A DNA stretch of 64,000 bases from Diabrotica undecimpunctata (GCF_040954645.1 NC_092810.1:70120660-70184659), one strand, 5' to 3'. Positions 11,775-26,939 are shown, numbered from the stretch's first letter. The notes: generated by a model not told the origin, from the sequence alone. A program made the numbers and translations.

Positions 11775-12060
11775 TAACAATAAAACACTAAATACTTTGT
11801 TTCCAAAACTTCCACAACTTTTATTATAAAATCTTAACACTACAGCTGTTTCGGCTGATTGCCTTTCTCAAGTGATCTATTTTTGGCATGCGTTTATACT
11901 TTATAGTCTTTAATGAAATAGGTTGAAGAGGAGAGAACTGTTTGTCTCAAGTTGGTCATTAAGAAATATATCTGTGTTTTTTAATTTGCTAATTTTTATA
12001 GATTCAATAAAGATAGCTTAAGGCCTTTATTTTGACTGTGAAGAATTTGAAATTAGTCAT
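11775..12060 (-). repeat. Penelope-like terminal repeat, left
   Basis: Inverse of the right repeat, with about 60 extra bases (11984-12010) that the right copy lacks. The hammerhead-like segment at 11843-11872 (minus) has a GGC/GCC stem and GAAAC. The CTGATGA box is reduced to TTGAGAA. Confidence 0.7.
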
Positions 12061-12085
12061 TAAAAGACTGATTATGATCTAGAAG

Positions 12086-12990
12086 GTGAAGTGCGTTTGT
12101 AGTACTAGCTTTAGAACTAGCGTTATAAAATTTAAAATCAATAGTAAATTCCATAGAATAGAAATACCTCAATATCATAAACCCACAGCCTCCTTAAAGT
12201 ATACTCTTTTATACTGTTCTATATTAGAACATATTAAATTTTCATCTAAATTTACCGTAAAAAATACAATAGAACTAGTTAATAAAATACATTTTAACTT
12301 ACCTAACAACTTCAGAATAATTTCATTTGACGTAAAAAATCTTTTTTCTAGTATTCTTTCAACAGAAACTTTTATTCTAGTAAAAAACCTTTTAGATCAT
12401 AATACTACAAATCCAATTATTACATCTGAAATTTTCTTCTTGAGATTTACATAAACCAGGACTACATTGAATTTAATAATCTAATATATACAAATAACAG
12501 TGCATGACTTTTATGGGTAATCTTTTAAGCGCATTGCTATCAGATATTTTTATGGATAATCTAGAGACAAAGATTTCAAAACATCCCGTATTAAAACAGT
12601 TTTTATATTGGTGGATATACAGAGACAATGTACTGGTATGTTTTACAGAAACTAACAGGCAACTTGACCAATTTTTATCGTCTATTAATTCACTACATAG
12701 TCATATTTAATTTACATAAATTTTTTAGATTTAAAATTAATAAACTTGAAAACAAACATGAGTTCTCCGTATTTTATAAAACAGCCCATACTAACACGAC
12801 TATACACAATTTATTATCCCATTCTACACTAGATAAGTTGGCAGTCTACCATAGCATGTTATATAAATTAATAGAAATTCCGATGTCAAAATACAACTTT
12901 GAGATATAATTAATATCATTAAGCAAGTAGCAGTAAAACATGGTGACAACGAACAAACAAATAATAAAATTTTAAATCAAAAACTACATA
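12086..12990 (+). pseudogene. Penelope-type reverse transcriptase relic
   Basis: Open blocks in several frames give TVKNTIELVNKIHFNLPNNF, ISFDVKNLFSSI (motif A, the FDVxxLFxxI form typical of Penelope RT), LLSDIFMDNLETKI, WWIYRDNVLVCFTETNRQL (motif C, with the catalytic YVDD pair changed to YRDN) and NKLENKHEFSVFYKTAHTN, ending HSMLYKLIEIPMSKYNFEI. The order and wording are those of Penelope-like elements, whose RT is related to telomerase. Stops near 12454 and 12710 and the altered active site show it is dead. The open frame begins at a GTG codon, not a real start. Confidence 0.85.
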
Positions 12991-13018
12991 AGAAAGCCCT
13001 GCAATTACTATTTTCATC

Positions 13019-15352
<2,334 letters not shown>

Positions 15353-15439
15353 GGAAATAGAAGACTGGTCCTCTATTCCCAGCACCTCTTAAAAGTGGTT
15401 CCATATTTGTTCTACGTTTTGACCTCTATCTCTTCTTTA

Positions 15440-15960
15440 GTATTTTCTAACTTTTGATTTATGTTCATCTAGTACTTCTCAATATTTTCTTTATTCCTAA
15501 ATTTATATGACCTAATAGTTTCGTATTCTTGTTTTTTTTTGCAGTTTTTTATTGTTGTTATTATCTAACTGATTTTGTTTTATTTTCATTACTACTAAAT
15601 AGTGGTCACTTCCTATAGTGCCTTCTACTTTTTGTGTCCACTACATTTCTTGTACCGTTTTCTACTCACGTGTAATCTAGTATAGACTTTTTTTCCCTAC
15701 TTTTAACTGTTGTGTACTTGTGGATATTTCAGCATTTAAAAAATGTATTAGTTATTACTAAATTGTTCGTCATACAGAAGTCTAGCATTATTGTGCCATT
15801 ATTTTTCGAGCTATTTAAAATTTTCCTAATATCTATTACTGGTTTTTGCACCTATTTGGCTATTGCTAAGTCACCTACTAAATATATATTTTCTTCTAAA
15901 TATATATATACTTGTTCCGTGACCAACGCTAATTCTTACCAAAATTTATCCTTAACAGCA
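15440..15960 (-). pseudogene. LINE endonuclease relic
   Basis: On the minus strand it reads GDLAIAK (a GDFN-like site), NNGTIMLDFCMTNNLVITNT, NIHKYT, KSREKKSILDYT, ENGTRNVVDTKS and then, in another frame, IGSDHYLVVMKIK. These are the C-terminal half of an apurinic-type endonuclease of the kind in insect LINEs: N-L-V-I-T-N-T-F-F, I-D-Y and SDH blocks. Several stops. The matching RT is not adjacent on this strand, so the copy is internally deleted or separated. Confidence 0.65.
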
Positions 15961-16469
15961 GATCAGAGGCAAATTACCTATAATCAACTATAAAACAACA
16001 CAAAATAATTAACAAAAAGCATAGAAAGATCAGAATTTCATGTCAACCAAGGGTATACCAATACCTCTTAAAACTTTCAGCCCTAAAAGAGTAAACATGA
16101 GTGTTACCTCTAAGACTGTCTAACTGTCAAGATTTTGTCAACGCCAATTAAAAATATCAATGATATTTTAAATGAATATCTTAAAATTTCGTTTTAGACT
16201 TTTTTAAAATGCAATAAAATAAAAAGCAAAAGAAACTTCTACTTTGTTTATACCTGTATCATATATACAGCTGCATATTCGTATTACAATTTAAAAAACA
16301 TATATTCCAAGATGATTGGGACACAACTGCGAAATACTTGAAATATGAAATACACCAAGTTATACCTTCCCTAAGGTAAGATTTCGACAACGACTGCAGA
16401 CTTTTATTACATAAAAAAAATATGGATTATGCTTCAAGTTTTACTACAAGAAAAAGAAGATGACGACGA
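15961..16469. other. AT-rich spacer, nothing recognised
   Basis: No open frame with recognisable content and no clear repeat. Confidence 0.45.
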
Positions 16470-17440
16470 TCTGTTATTGTATTATTTCTCTAGGAGAAAT
16501 ATTTTGTTCTCTATGCTAACACTACTTCAACGATCATGGGAAGTACAGAAACCAATTTATGTCTGTTAAATAGATTTTGAGAAGGCGTTTGATAGGGTTC
16601 AACATGTTAGGCTGTTCAAATATCTAGAAATGATTGGAATAGATGATAAAGATCTGAGACTTTTACAACATCTTTATTGGAATCAAGAAGTTTCTATTCT
16701 GGTAGACGACAAAGAAACAGAGACAATTTATATTCAAAGAGGTGTTACATAGGGTTGTGTGTTGTCTCCAACCTTGTTTAACGTTTACTCAGAAATAATT
16801 TTTAACGAAGCCTTGGAAGGGCAATGTGGAATTCGAATCGGAGGAGAAACTATTAACAACATCAGATATGCAGATGACACCGCGAGCATGGCTCAAAAGT
16901 ATCGAAGATCTTCAATTCTTTATAGATTGAGTCACTGGAGAATGCTCTAATAACGGACTAAGCATAATTACACCAAAGACAAAGTTACTTGTGGTTAGTA
17001 AACAAGACCTCGGCGCTATATAACTATTTGTCAATAATAAACCGATAACAAAAGTTAATCATTTTAAATACCTAGAATGTTGGATAAACGAGACACTAAA
17101 TCCGAATAAAGAAATTAAAACTCGTATAGAAATTGCAAGAGGAGCATTTATGAAACTTAGATCTATTCTGAGCAATTCTCAGCTGAACTTACAGCTGAAC
17201 TTACAGCTGAGAATTAAGTTCCTAAGATGTTATGTGTATCCTGTATTACTGTATGGATGTGAAATCTGGATTATGAATCTTAACATAATGAAAAATTAGC
17301 AGACTTCGAGATGTGGTTATATCGTAGAATGCTCAGAATATCATGGGTTCAACACATTTCAAACAGAGAAGTCTTGAACAGATTAGCTCAAGGTGAAGGC
17401 GACTTAATAAAGATGATAAAGGAGAAATACTACACAACCA
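16470..17440 (+). pseudogene. Family A reverse transcriptase relic
   Basis: From about 16496 the frame reads EILFSMLTLLQRSWEV, then IDFEKAFDRVQH (motif A), LRLLQHLYWNQE, GCVLSPTLFNVYSEIIFNEA and NNIRYADDTASMAQ. The catalytic YADD is intact. After 16950 it drops into other frames: SKTKLLVVSK-like remnants, KYLECWINET, IKTRIEIARGAFMKL, RILRCYVYPVLLYGCE-like, FEMWLYRRMLRISWVQHI. Stops interrupt motif A's upstream Cys and the RGVxxGC block. A short internal tandem of CAGCTGAACTTA at about 17180-17210 was added by slippage. The (GAA)n 3' end is missing. Confidence 0.8.
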
Positions 17441-17615
17441 TTATACTTAACTAGACTGGAAGAAGGCCCTTATGAAACCCTTCCAAAAATTTTCTTTGAT
17501 ATGTGAATTTTTAATAAACTTTTAACCTTACACCATTATATTTAAAACTAGTAGAAATTACACACTTATTAAATATTTAAAACTTAACTAATAAATATTG
17601 CAAAATAAAAAAAAT

Positions 17616-17870
17616 CACCCCCACTTACAGATACATTTATTGAAACCAGAAATTATATAGAATTGCAGAAGAATAAATTACTATAAATTTATAAATTTTC
17701 ATACAAAAAATTAATAAAAACACCAAGAATCATAATGATTTGAATTCACCCCCACTTACAGATGCATTTATTAAAACCAGAAATTATACAGAATTACAGA
17801 AAAATAAATTACTACCAATTTATAAATTTCCATACAAAAATTTATGTAGTATGTGCTATGTATATGCAAA
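17616..17870. repeat. Divergent 131-bp tandem duplication
   Basis: Two copies start CACCCCCACTTACAGAT at 17616 and 17747 and run through ACCAGAAATTATA and AATAAATTACTA in parallel. A smaller duplication of GTGCTATGTATATGCAAAA follows at about 17854-17902. Both lie at the start of an RNase H relic, so the duplication happened within the retroelement. Confidence 0.75.
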
Positions 17871-18700
17871 AAATGAGTAGGATGTGCTATGTATATGCAA
17901 AATACTCACCAATACTATAATTACAAATTATCTAGTGTTAGTAGCGTCTCTACAGCTGAACTTATAGCCATCGAAAAAGCTCTAGAACGGATTCAAGAAA
18001 ACAATATTAAAAAAAGCTGTGATAATAACGGACTCCAGATCTGCTATATTATGCAATTGAAAATACAGATTTTATTTCATACAAATCTATAATTTAATGT
18101 TAACATAAAAAATAATTTGTCCAAAGTAGAAGTGGTATTTATATGGGCAAAAAACATGCCGGTATAATAGATAATAAGAAAATGGACTGTTTGGCCAAAG
18201 ACGGAATAACAAAAGGAGAGATCCTAGCTCAGGTTTTATAGAGTGACGCAATAAGTGACGTTAAAACTAGAATATATAAAATATGGGAAAAACAATGAAA
18301 AATTATTACAAAAATGTCAAAAAATTTATATTTTTCTTTGCATTAACAACTTCCTCCGCCACTTGAATATATATTTAAATATAACCTACCAAAGCGGGAA
18401 ATTTCTACTATTGTGAGATTAAAAACTTGACACGAACAATATGCGGCACATCTGCATAAATTAAAAATAGTAAATTCACCAGTTTGCTTTTGTGATAATG
18501 TTTCTATTAGAGATTTGAATCATATTTTTCTGGAATGCAAAATTAACGAGATATAGATGAACCGATTAAGTATATTACAGTCTAAAACAAGAACAAGTAT
18601 GTTTTCCATTTATTATAGAGTATATACTAAGCTGCCATGATATGAGAATAATTAAATTACTGATCGACTATTTGAAAGAAAGAAATATTGCTATTTAAGT
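17747..18700 (+). pseudogene. I-like LINE C-terminus: RNase H and Cys/His knuckle
   Basis: The sequence reads SVSTAELIAIEKALERI (the RNase HI motif with the conserved Glu), then frame-shifted VEVVFIWAKNMPV (degenerate W..SHVGI), DCLAKDGITKGEIL, VRLKTxHEQYAAHLHK, a knuckle like CFCDN...LNHIFLECK, and ends CHDMRIIKLLIDYLKERNIA before a stop at about 18697. RNase H between RT and the knuckle is characteristic of I-like LINEs; it removes RNA from the cDNA hybrid. Multiple stops and frameshifts. The RT itself is not adjacent. Confidence 0.75.
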
Positions 18701-18796
18701 TCGATAAGAATAAATATAAAAAAAATCAAAATATCATGCCAAAAAAAATAATAAATAAAAATCTATGGCTAACGGACCTGCTTTCAACTCATATTT

Positions 18797-18839
18797 GCTC
18801 ACACACATACACACACACACACACATATACACACAAACA

Positions 18840-18894
<55 letters not shown>

Positions 18895-18901
18895 ACACAC
18901 A
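18797..18901. repeat. (CA)n microsatellite
   Basis: About 100 bases of CA with a few T or G interruptions. Open frames here are His-Thr or Cys-Val repeats, not genes. Confidence 0.95.
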
Positions 18902-20679
18902 ATGTATAATTTGTGCTATATTCAATACTAATATTTCTTAGTGAATTATATATTTTGAAATAATGTATATTGTGATTTGACTTAAGCTGAAATATTTGTT
19001 ATATTCTGTGTGCTAGGCTTCGAAGTATTATCCTGTATATGGCTAACTATGGTGCAAATACAGAAACTTTACAATTTCATATGGAAGTTAAAAAAACGAG
19101 TTTACATCAACAACTTGCACAGCAACACAGTGCACTTTTTACCTAAATGGAGGTTCATACGGATAATTATTAGAAATCAGTTTAGTGTATATATGTATCA
19201 TATCGATCACATTTAATCTTTCTTCTATCTTACTCTTAACGATAAATTTTCTTTTTTTGTTAGTTTTTGTTCAAGAAAGTTTTATACTTAATATTCGACC
19301 TATTTTTTCTATGTGTTCAATACTTTTTAGGGTTCATCAGTGACCTATAACAAAAAGATTTCATTATACACTGAAAGTTCGGAGCTATACATTTATATCC
19401 CTTTACTATTTTTTAACTGATTGAATTGAAATCTTAGGGAAGTTTGATTCATTAATGGCATTAGTTTGTTTGTGTACATATATATGCTTAAAAAAATGTA
19501 TATAATATTTATATACAAAATTTACTGCCAATATTTGCTTTTGAGAAAACTCTCACTATATAGTGCTCATATTAAAATGAGAAGGGTTCGATTTTTGTAA
19601 AAAATATGCAAGAAGCATATTTTTCACGAATATTTCATAAAGTATTCGGTAAGATTTCCAAACTTTTTGTCAAAATATCATTCTTTAATAACGATTATAT
19701 TGTTAACTTTCATATTGATATCTTGATTTAGTAGGAAACAAGTTGCATTGCATTTACCTAAACTTCAGAAAAATAAGCAAAAGTTATTCGATTTCGGGAC
19801 ATCTCAATAGACATGTGGTATTTTACAGTTAATATATACCTACATATAATAAGAAAATCTATACGTTTTATTTAGAAATTGCAGTGTGGTGTTTTAACTA
19901 TTACAAGTTAGTGCAAAATGTCTGATTTTTTTTTCAAATTTTCGATTACCATTAAAAAGTTATCTATTTAAATTTTAATGTAAATATTTTATCTGTCATG
20001 AGATAAACAGATCTTTAAAAATAGCATATTTTAAAGTTTTTTAAATTAATTTGAGGCTCCAAAAACATCAAAATAAATAAATCATTAATTGTTTATAACT
20101 TTCGTAAAAACTAACTTACACTTTTGGGATTATTCTCAAAGGGGGCACATAAAAAACATTCAAAATTAGAGCTGGATCCATAAATGAATTTAAAAGTTAT
20201 TTAAATTGTTTTTCCAGATGCAATTTTTTTGTCATAACATAAGACAGAAAATAATAAATATACGGTAATTCTACCTGTATCACATGAAACGTGAAAACTT
20301 TTACTTGTAACAAGCATTATAAAAAGTTAAATAATATTACTGTAATTTTTAACTTATAAACAATTAGAATAACTTTTAAAGTATTATCGTAAACAAAATA
20401 TTTTTTCACACTTGCAAAGTTGCCGTACTATTAAAAAAGAAAAACATTTTAAGATGATTAGGTGAAAAGTTGGGATTTGTTTATTAATTTGCAGCTAATT
20501 GGTTTAAAATAAATAAGGAACGTAATTAGTCTCTTTTTAAAGATAAAGACTTAAAGTTTAATATGCAAATATTAATGAAGATTTATCTAAAACAGCGTTG
20601 TATGTGGGCGTTAAAAAATGAGGCCGAAATGAAGATTAGTCGAATAGATATTTTAAAATTATTTTATGTAAGTTTCTGT
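18902..20679. other. AT-rich spacer, nothing recognised
   Basis: Frame 19010-19216 has no recognisable domain. The texture is uniform, with no clear tandem repeat. Confidence 0.45.
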
Positions 20680-21702
20680 ACTATACTAAAATTACAATCA
20701 AGATGCACTAGAAATAAATAAACCAAGACACGTTAAATGTTGCAAGGAGCACTCTCAAATAATGATTTACAATGTACATACATTGCTGATGACACTGTGA
20801 TTCTAGCAAGTAGCATGGAGGAACTGAGTTGCCTAATGAGTAAGATACAAAAAACAAGTGTACAATACGGACTCAGACTAAATATCACAAAAACTAAATG
20901 GATGTTAGTAAGCAAAACCCAACAACCACCACAGCAACTGATATTAGACAATGAAAGAATTGAACACGTGGATTCGTACATCTACTTGGGAACAACAGTT
21001 AACTCAAATTGGGATCAAGCGAAGGAAATACGTATAAGAGTAGAAAAGGCAAGAGCATAGTTCACTAGCATGAAGCAAATTTTCACCTCTAAAAGCCTCA
21101 CCCTACCTCCCAAAATTCGACTTCTGAAATGTTATGTATTCCCGGTTTTGTTATATGGAATGGAGGCGTGGACAATGACCGCAACATTGATGAAAAAAGT
21201 AGAGGCCTTCGAAATGTGGGCTTACCGACGTATATTACGTATATCCTGGACTGAGCACGTGACCAACGAAGAGGTACTACGCCGGATAGGTAAAGAGAGA
21301 GAGGTAGGAATAAGTATAAACAAAAGAAAGTTGGAATACTTGGGTCACGTTATGAGACATAATAAATATAGAGTACTACAACTGACCGTTCAAGGGAAAA
21401 TAGACAGCAGAAGGGGTCCAGGGAGGAGAAGACACTCGTGGCTCCAAAACTTGCGGCAATGGTTCGGATTGTCATCTGCTGAACTATTCAGATCTGCCGT
21501 AAACAAAGTCAGAATAGCCATGTTGATTGCCAACGTTCGGAACGGACAAGGCACATGAAGAAGAAGATACATTGTATAAATTCCAAATCATGATTTACAA
21601 AGTTTATACATTGAAAATCATGATTCGGGAGTGTTCCTCGTAACATTCAAGTGTCTTGGTTTGTTTATTTCTAGTGCATCTTAATTGTGATTTTAGTATA
21701 GT
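20680..21702. mobile_element. Foldback MITE interrupted by a LINE
   Basis: The ends 20680-20766 and 21616-21702 are inverted repeats of about 87 bases (outer ACTATACT/AGTATAGT, shared GATGCACTAGAAATAAA and ACCAAGACAC), with scattered mismatches and one 1-base indel. The inner sequences continue the symmetry (ATGATTT, ACAATGTA). Removing the LINE at 20786-21566 and one 8-bp TSD leaves a palindrome-like element of about 234 bp, which fits a non-autonomous DNA transposon. A superfamily cannot be named without the consensus and its TSD. Confidence 0.8.
20786..21566 (+). mobile_element. 5'-truncated family A LINE nested in MITE
   Basis: The body starts in the RT active site (ADDTVILASS, upstream residues supplied by host DNA) and reads LRLNITKTKWMLVSKTQ and DSYIYLGTTVNSNW. 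After one TAG at about 21058 it continues LLKCYVFPVLLYGMEAWTM, FEMWAYRRILRISWTEHV, LEYLGHVMRHNKYR, HSWLQNLRQWFG and FRSAVNKVRIAMLIANV. It stops at 21556-21558, followed by (GAA)n. It is flanked by the perfect 8-bp repeat ATACATTG (20778-20785 and 21567-21574). With only one nonsense codon in 260 residues, it is among the best-preserved family A copies. Confidence 0.9.
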
Positions 21703-23569
21703 TAATGGATTTTAGCCATGTTTTTTAGTTCTTATGTTTGTTTGCGTACATTACCAATACTCAATGTATTCATAAAATTATTTTAATTAACATTTTAATT
21801 TGTTTAAGCAATCAAAGGACAAATTTTTGTCAAAGAAATCAAATTGTTTATTGTTGTTTAATTTATAATTGAGTTTAACTAACTTAAAATTTTAAATTAA
21901 AGTAATACCATAGTATATTGCTAAAGAATTTAGCATGTAAACTGTAGTAATACGTTCTTTTAGAAGGACGTTCAAAAAATAAAAAACAAAATTCAAAATA
22001 ATATAAGTTTCTGTATATCCGGTTTTAGCAAATGAATTTTGATGTTTTCCTTTTAATTTTTTTACTTTTCACAAAAAATTAAAATTTTTTTGTGTTCTAA
22101 TTGATAAGTAAATAAAAATTTTATGTTTACACTTTTCCTTTAAATAGACACCTTTTTAATTGTAAGCGAAATTTATAAAAAATCCCGTTTTTGCACTAAA
22201 TTGTTATTAATTAAAAAACCATTTCAAAATTTCTAGAGGAAACATATTCTATAGGTTTTTTATTATATTTATATATTAACAGAAAAACTCCTAAACTACC
22301 TGGATATTGAGATGTCCTGAGAAAATCTTATGTCCCTGGAGGAATAATGAATTCTAGTAGCGTATTAACAAAGTCTTTCTCATTACTATCATCTGTTTTA
22401 ATGTTTAAAATCTGATTAGGGCTATATTATTATATTAATATTTACATACTATAAAATTTTCTTTCTGGAAATGCTTAATCAAAAATAATATTCACAAACT
22501 CAAATAACATATGAGATTCACTTAAAGTGCTACCCTCAAAACAAGAACAGGAGCTACATTCAAAGCTTCTGTATTTTTTTAAATCATTACCTAGATGTTA
22601 GGATAATCTAGAATGCTACGTACGTTGTCAAAAGGTATATTACAACATCTAACAATAAATATAAACAAAATAATTTAAACTAAAAAAATCTAGGTATATG
22701 AAACATTGATATTAAAAAAGTTTGAATATGATGTAATACATTTTGAATATCGAATACATAATCGAATACATATTGAACGAATATAGAAGGTGACTGGTGA
22801 AATACTTAATAGAACAGAAGTCAGGTAATATTTTATTTATGTCTTTTATTGATTATTTTACAACGTAGATAATGCCTTTAAACTTTTAATTAAATTCTTT
22901 TCTTCCTTTAATATATGAACTTCAAAGTTCTGAACCAAATTCCATAGAACTAAATCAAATACATGCCTGCTCCAACCCCTCACGATTTTCAAATATACCT
23001 CAAAAAGTTTTTGCCAACTTTCGACTTACATTTCACAGTTAATAGCAATTAAAAACTTCAGTTAGATATCTGGCATAAATCCAAAGTTGACTGTTAAAGT
23101 TTTGTATCTAATTGCGATTCTAATAGTAATGGAAAACCGTTCAATTAATTTCAACAATAATAAAGATTGGTGTATGGTTTGTTTACTGCACACACAATTT
23201 GTAGATAGATACAAATCGTTCACTATTTACACTAAAGTGTATATTTTCATTGGAATTTATAGTAATGGCAACAATATTTACTTCGAAAAAATAAGAAATA
23301 TTTTAAACTTAATTCGCTGAAAATAATAGTACCTATTATATATAAGAGTATCTAAGTATCTATTAGACATTTTATGAAATTAAAAACGTTTAGTAGATAT
23401 ATGGGTTCGTATAAGCTTACTTTATATAAAAAACTTAATTACCAGATTTAAATTTAAACTCTTATATTATCATTAATTTTATTAATTTGATAATATTGAT
23501 ATAGCCCTGTAGAGATACTTTTGGTTGTAGAGAATCTTATATTATTGTAGATTTTTTTTTAGAAAATAA
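21703..23569. other. AT-rich spacer, nothing recognised
   Basis: Frame 23087-23320 is AT-driven, without known motifs. No repeat boundaries stand out. Confidence 0.45.
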
Positions 23570-23940
23570 ATTCATTTTTAAATGAATATTCCATATACGT
23601 ACTCTATTTTTGTCCTACTAAGTTTTATCGCTTTTACCTTAAGACCCCGCTTCCATTTTTCCTGTTTTTGTTTTAAATCCGTTTCAGTATTTTCTACTAA
23701 CACTACCTCATCCGCATATATTAAGCAATAGGGAATGTTAACCTGTAGTTTCCCTAGTATCTGATTCAATACTTATGAGAATAAATAAATAAGGAATAAG
23801 CACTGAGTTCGGGTACAATCTGACTTTCTTATAAAATTTATCAGTCTTTGCCACACCTGTCCTAACTTTAATCACTTTTTTCAGGCTCACATAATTTTCA
23901 CCGGGGACTCCTTTCTTATTCTAGAAAGGAACTCCATTAT
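23570..23940 (-). pseudogene. RTE/BovB-like reverse transcriptase fragment
   Basis: The minus strand reads NKKGVPGENYVSLKKVIKVR, TGVAKTDKFYKKVRL, PNSVLIPYLFIL (degenerate G.ALSPYLF) and then IPYCLIYADEVVLVENTE (YADD changed to YADE) and GLKVKAIKLSRTKIEYVYG. The YV.L.....VRTGV, TDKF and LKVS.TKTEYM-like strings are the pattern of RTE-type RT, distinct from family A. It covers only the palm and has an altered active-site Asp. Confidence 0.75.
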
Positions 23941-24109
23941 AGGCTACTTCAAGATCACTGAATAGCAAGTTTACACACACAGTTATGTATCTATGTCTGT
24001 ATTTCTGTATCGGTCCATTCGCTGTCTTGTAACGACAATTGCATCTGTTATTGATCTGTTTTAATTAATTTCAAACTGATATTGGGATATTCCGTTTTTT
24101 TACATATCT

Positions 24110-24780
24110 ACCTTGTTCTTCTTCTTCGCGCGACTAGGATTGCTCCTGTTTGTCTGCCTCTTATTCTGTTTTAGTCGTTGATGACTGTACATTATCTTTC
24201 CACCTTTTTGACGGTCTTCCAACGGGTCTTCTGCTATACGGCTTGTTGTTTTTCAGATGTTCGCTAATCTATCTGGTCCTATGTTTACATGTTCGTTCCA
24301 GTTTTTTTTTTTCTTGTTTTTATCCACCTGTTAATATTTTGAATTTTGCATTGTTCGCATATACTTCTGTTGGTTTGTCTGTCTCTTAATGATATGCCCG
24401 ATATTGATCTTAATACTTTCATTTCGATATTGTTGATTTGTTGTTTCGTCTTTCTTGTATCAGTCCTTGTCTCTTGTCCATATTTACCTACCATCTCTAA
24501 ACGGTCTCTTTCATATTTCTATGATGTGACTAAGTAGTTTTGTGGTCTTGTAGTTTTTGCATTTTTAAACATTTTCCTTATTTTTTTAACAGGTAATAAT
24601 TATTATACTGCTTCTCCATTTATCTGGCACTTATCCCACTTTCATAACTCAATTAAACATAAACGTTAGCCAACTTATTTCTATCTCTTCTAAAGTTGTT
24701 TACTGCTCTCCAAGAATATCATCTAGTTCAACTGCTTTACCCTTCTTTATTTTTAAAGTGAGCAACTTTATTATTTTTCT
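24110..24780 (-). pseudogene. Internally deleted LINE RT relic
   Basis: The upstream part (24780-24570, minus) reads KGKAVELDDILGEQ, SWLTFMFN and VPDKWRSSIIII, matching the GKA.G.DDIP.E..W...LF..I....P..WR start of an RT domain. The downstream part (24494-24120) reads INNIEMKVLRSISGISLRDR, with NGRPSKRWKD-like residues near the end, matching a LINE C-terminus. The intervening active site is missing, so a deletion of most of the RT joined the two parts. It ends at a GAAGAAGAAG-type run near 24117. Confidence 0.65.
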
Positions 24781-25932
24781 AGCCATTGCTGCTACTGGTT
24801 TAATGTCAAATTATTCGTTTGATAAAATATCAAAGTATTTTTTTCTTCGTTTTTGACTTACTTTTATATATTTTCCAAAGCATAACCGCTTTGGAAAGTG
24901 TTTTAGGGTACTATAGGCTCAGATCTAAAACTCGGCGACTTAACTGGAAATTTGGATATTTAAAGGGTTGGAACATCGCAATCCATGAAGATATACATAC
25001 AAATTTAAAATGTAGACAGTTCGGTCGAATGACAATTCCAGTTTTATTATTTTTAATCCCAATTGTCTGTTGTCAATATGTTAGGTTGCAAGCACTTCAT
25101 TTCAGAAACTTTAATTTTTTTATATGAACACTCTCACAGATTTGCCATATTTATTGTGAATAGTAAATTCGTTTTTGCAAATAATCGTATACATGCATGC
25201 TACAATTTGATTGTTGGGTTTATTAGCTGTATTTTTTTTAAGACGTATAGTAAAGTAAAAATAATAGTATATACTTGTGTCACAAAAGCTAATAGTAATA
25301 TTTTTGCAGTTGTATTTTTTAAAACAAATTTTTATATTTTAAATATGAATTTTTTTAACGGAAGAATAGGTTGACATAACATTTTTATTGCATTAAAAAC
25401 TTTTCACTGTGTACTAGCTTCAAAAATGTATAGAAATATCCGCACAGCAGACATCCTTCAAAAAAGCCTTCGAAAAGTTTTTAAACCGGTTTGTTCCTTG
25501 TGGCAATGTGCAGTATTTAAAACCATTAACAGCAACCAGGGTTTTAGCCAATGAAAATTATTTATTGAAAGTTATGGTACATTTAATAGAGAAAACAAAA
25601 ACAAGTACGCGACAATTCAGCAATAATACGAAGTTAAGTTCAACGACAGTCCGAACGACATATGTCACAAAATTAACCATAAAAGCTGAGAGGTGTTTTA
25701 GACTAGTATATTGTTTTAACGTTAGAAGCATCAGCATTTTTGCATACCTAGAAGCACCGGAGCGGTTAAAATGAAGGGTATATTGAGTTAATATCTACTA
25801 ATAAAAGACATATTTAGTTAAATTAAATAAATTATTTAATTAATTAAGCACAATTTATGGTTAACCCATAAACTCAGGCTTTGCACAAGACCGACACAGA
25901 TTTTTTTTTACATATGACAAATTTCACATCTT
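24781..25932. other. AT-rich spacer, nothing recognised
   Basis: Open frames 24819-25127, 25063-25374 and 25508-25774 (+) overlap in different frames and have no recognisable motif. They look like chance openings. Confidence 0.45.
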
Positions 25933-26885
25933 TTATTTTTGTGCAGTTCCCTGTTTGGCATTGCCTACATTAATTATTTGATTGTTTTGTTGTATGCCTT
26001 GGATTTGTATCCGTTGATGTTCTCCTGTCCTTATCATATTATCTTGTCGCAGTTCTTCTGCTAAGTAGAAAATTTTGTCTATATTTAAATGCGTTCCTAT
26101 CCTTCTATAAAATCCAAGCATTTATTTATGTCATATCTATTATATTAAAAACAATTGCACCGTTCATCTTTGACTTTGCTGAAAAGTTGATTTGATTGAA
26201 TACTGTGTGGCCATCTAATCTAAAATGTCTACTCCGTATATTGTGTGGCTGTAGTAGGTAATGGTTTTCGATTTTTTTTTATCTGTAGCTATTTCAATAT
26301 TACTTCAGTATAGAGCACTCAGTACTGACAATTTTTGTTTGTTTTCCCCTATTCCACCGTAAGCGTTAAGTCTTCGTTTTGAAAATTTTTGTTTTGTACA
26401 ATTCCATCTTTCCATTGTTATTGACATAGTAATATCCTTTCTTGCTTGGTTTATTGTTTCAACAATGCTGGTAGCCTTATTTCGTTATTGTTTTGTCAAC
26501 TTTACGGACATACTTATTGTTATGAATGGTCCCATTAAACAGCTAACTACATATTCCCATAAAAGTTGATTGGCTGGTCGTTGCTCATCTTTCACCAGGT
26601 AAGGAAATCCATTCAATAAATATCTGGACTGGACCAGCTGCAAGTTAGAATTTATTTCGAAACTTATCGGGATTATTCGCTATGTACTGTGTAACGTGGC
26701 ATCTTTCCTTCGTGGGAAAAAGCTGTTTGTCGAATAATATATTTTGCTTAGGTGTATAGTATGATATATAATTCTCTATAAATGGGTTCCATACTCTCGA
26801 CGCAAGTGCAAATTTGTCTGTTGATAATCGCTCAGACCTTATACTCGTAAAATCAAAACGAATAAATTTCATTATTTGTGTAAAT
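25933..26885 (-). pseudogene. piggyBac-like transposase relic
   Basis: From about 26880 the minus strand reads MKFIRFDFTSIRSERLSTDK, FALASRVWNPFIENYISYYT, DKQLFPTKERCHVTQYIANN and PDKFRNKF. Past a stop it gives QSRYLLNGFPYL and DEQRPANQLLWEYVV, then decayed GVDIL..QMA.QYSIKS and WILYRRI-like/AEELRQDN blocks. The (D/E)-QLFP-R-C-F-QYI-KPDK-G-K-W string is diagnostic of piggyBac-family transposases, which cut and paste at TTAA. The first catalytic Asp region before 26880 and the C-terminal Cys-rich domain are not seen. Frameshifts near 26640 and 26120. Confidence 0.8.
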
Positions 26886-26939
26886 CTGTTTCATAAAATC
26901 GTCTCGTGAAAAAATTTTGGAAAACGATGTAACCTACTT

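Noticed and set aside
18688..18925. His-Thr and Cys-Val repeat frames
   Set aside because: Translation of (CA)n.
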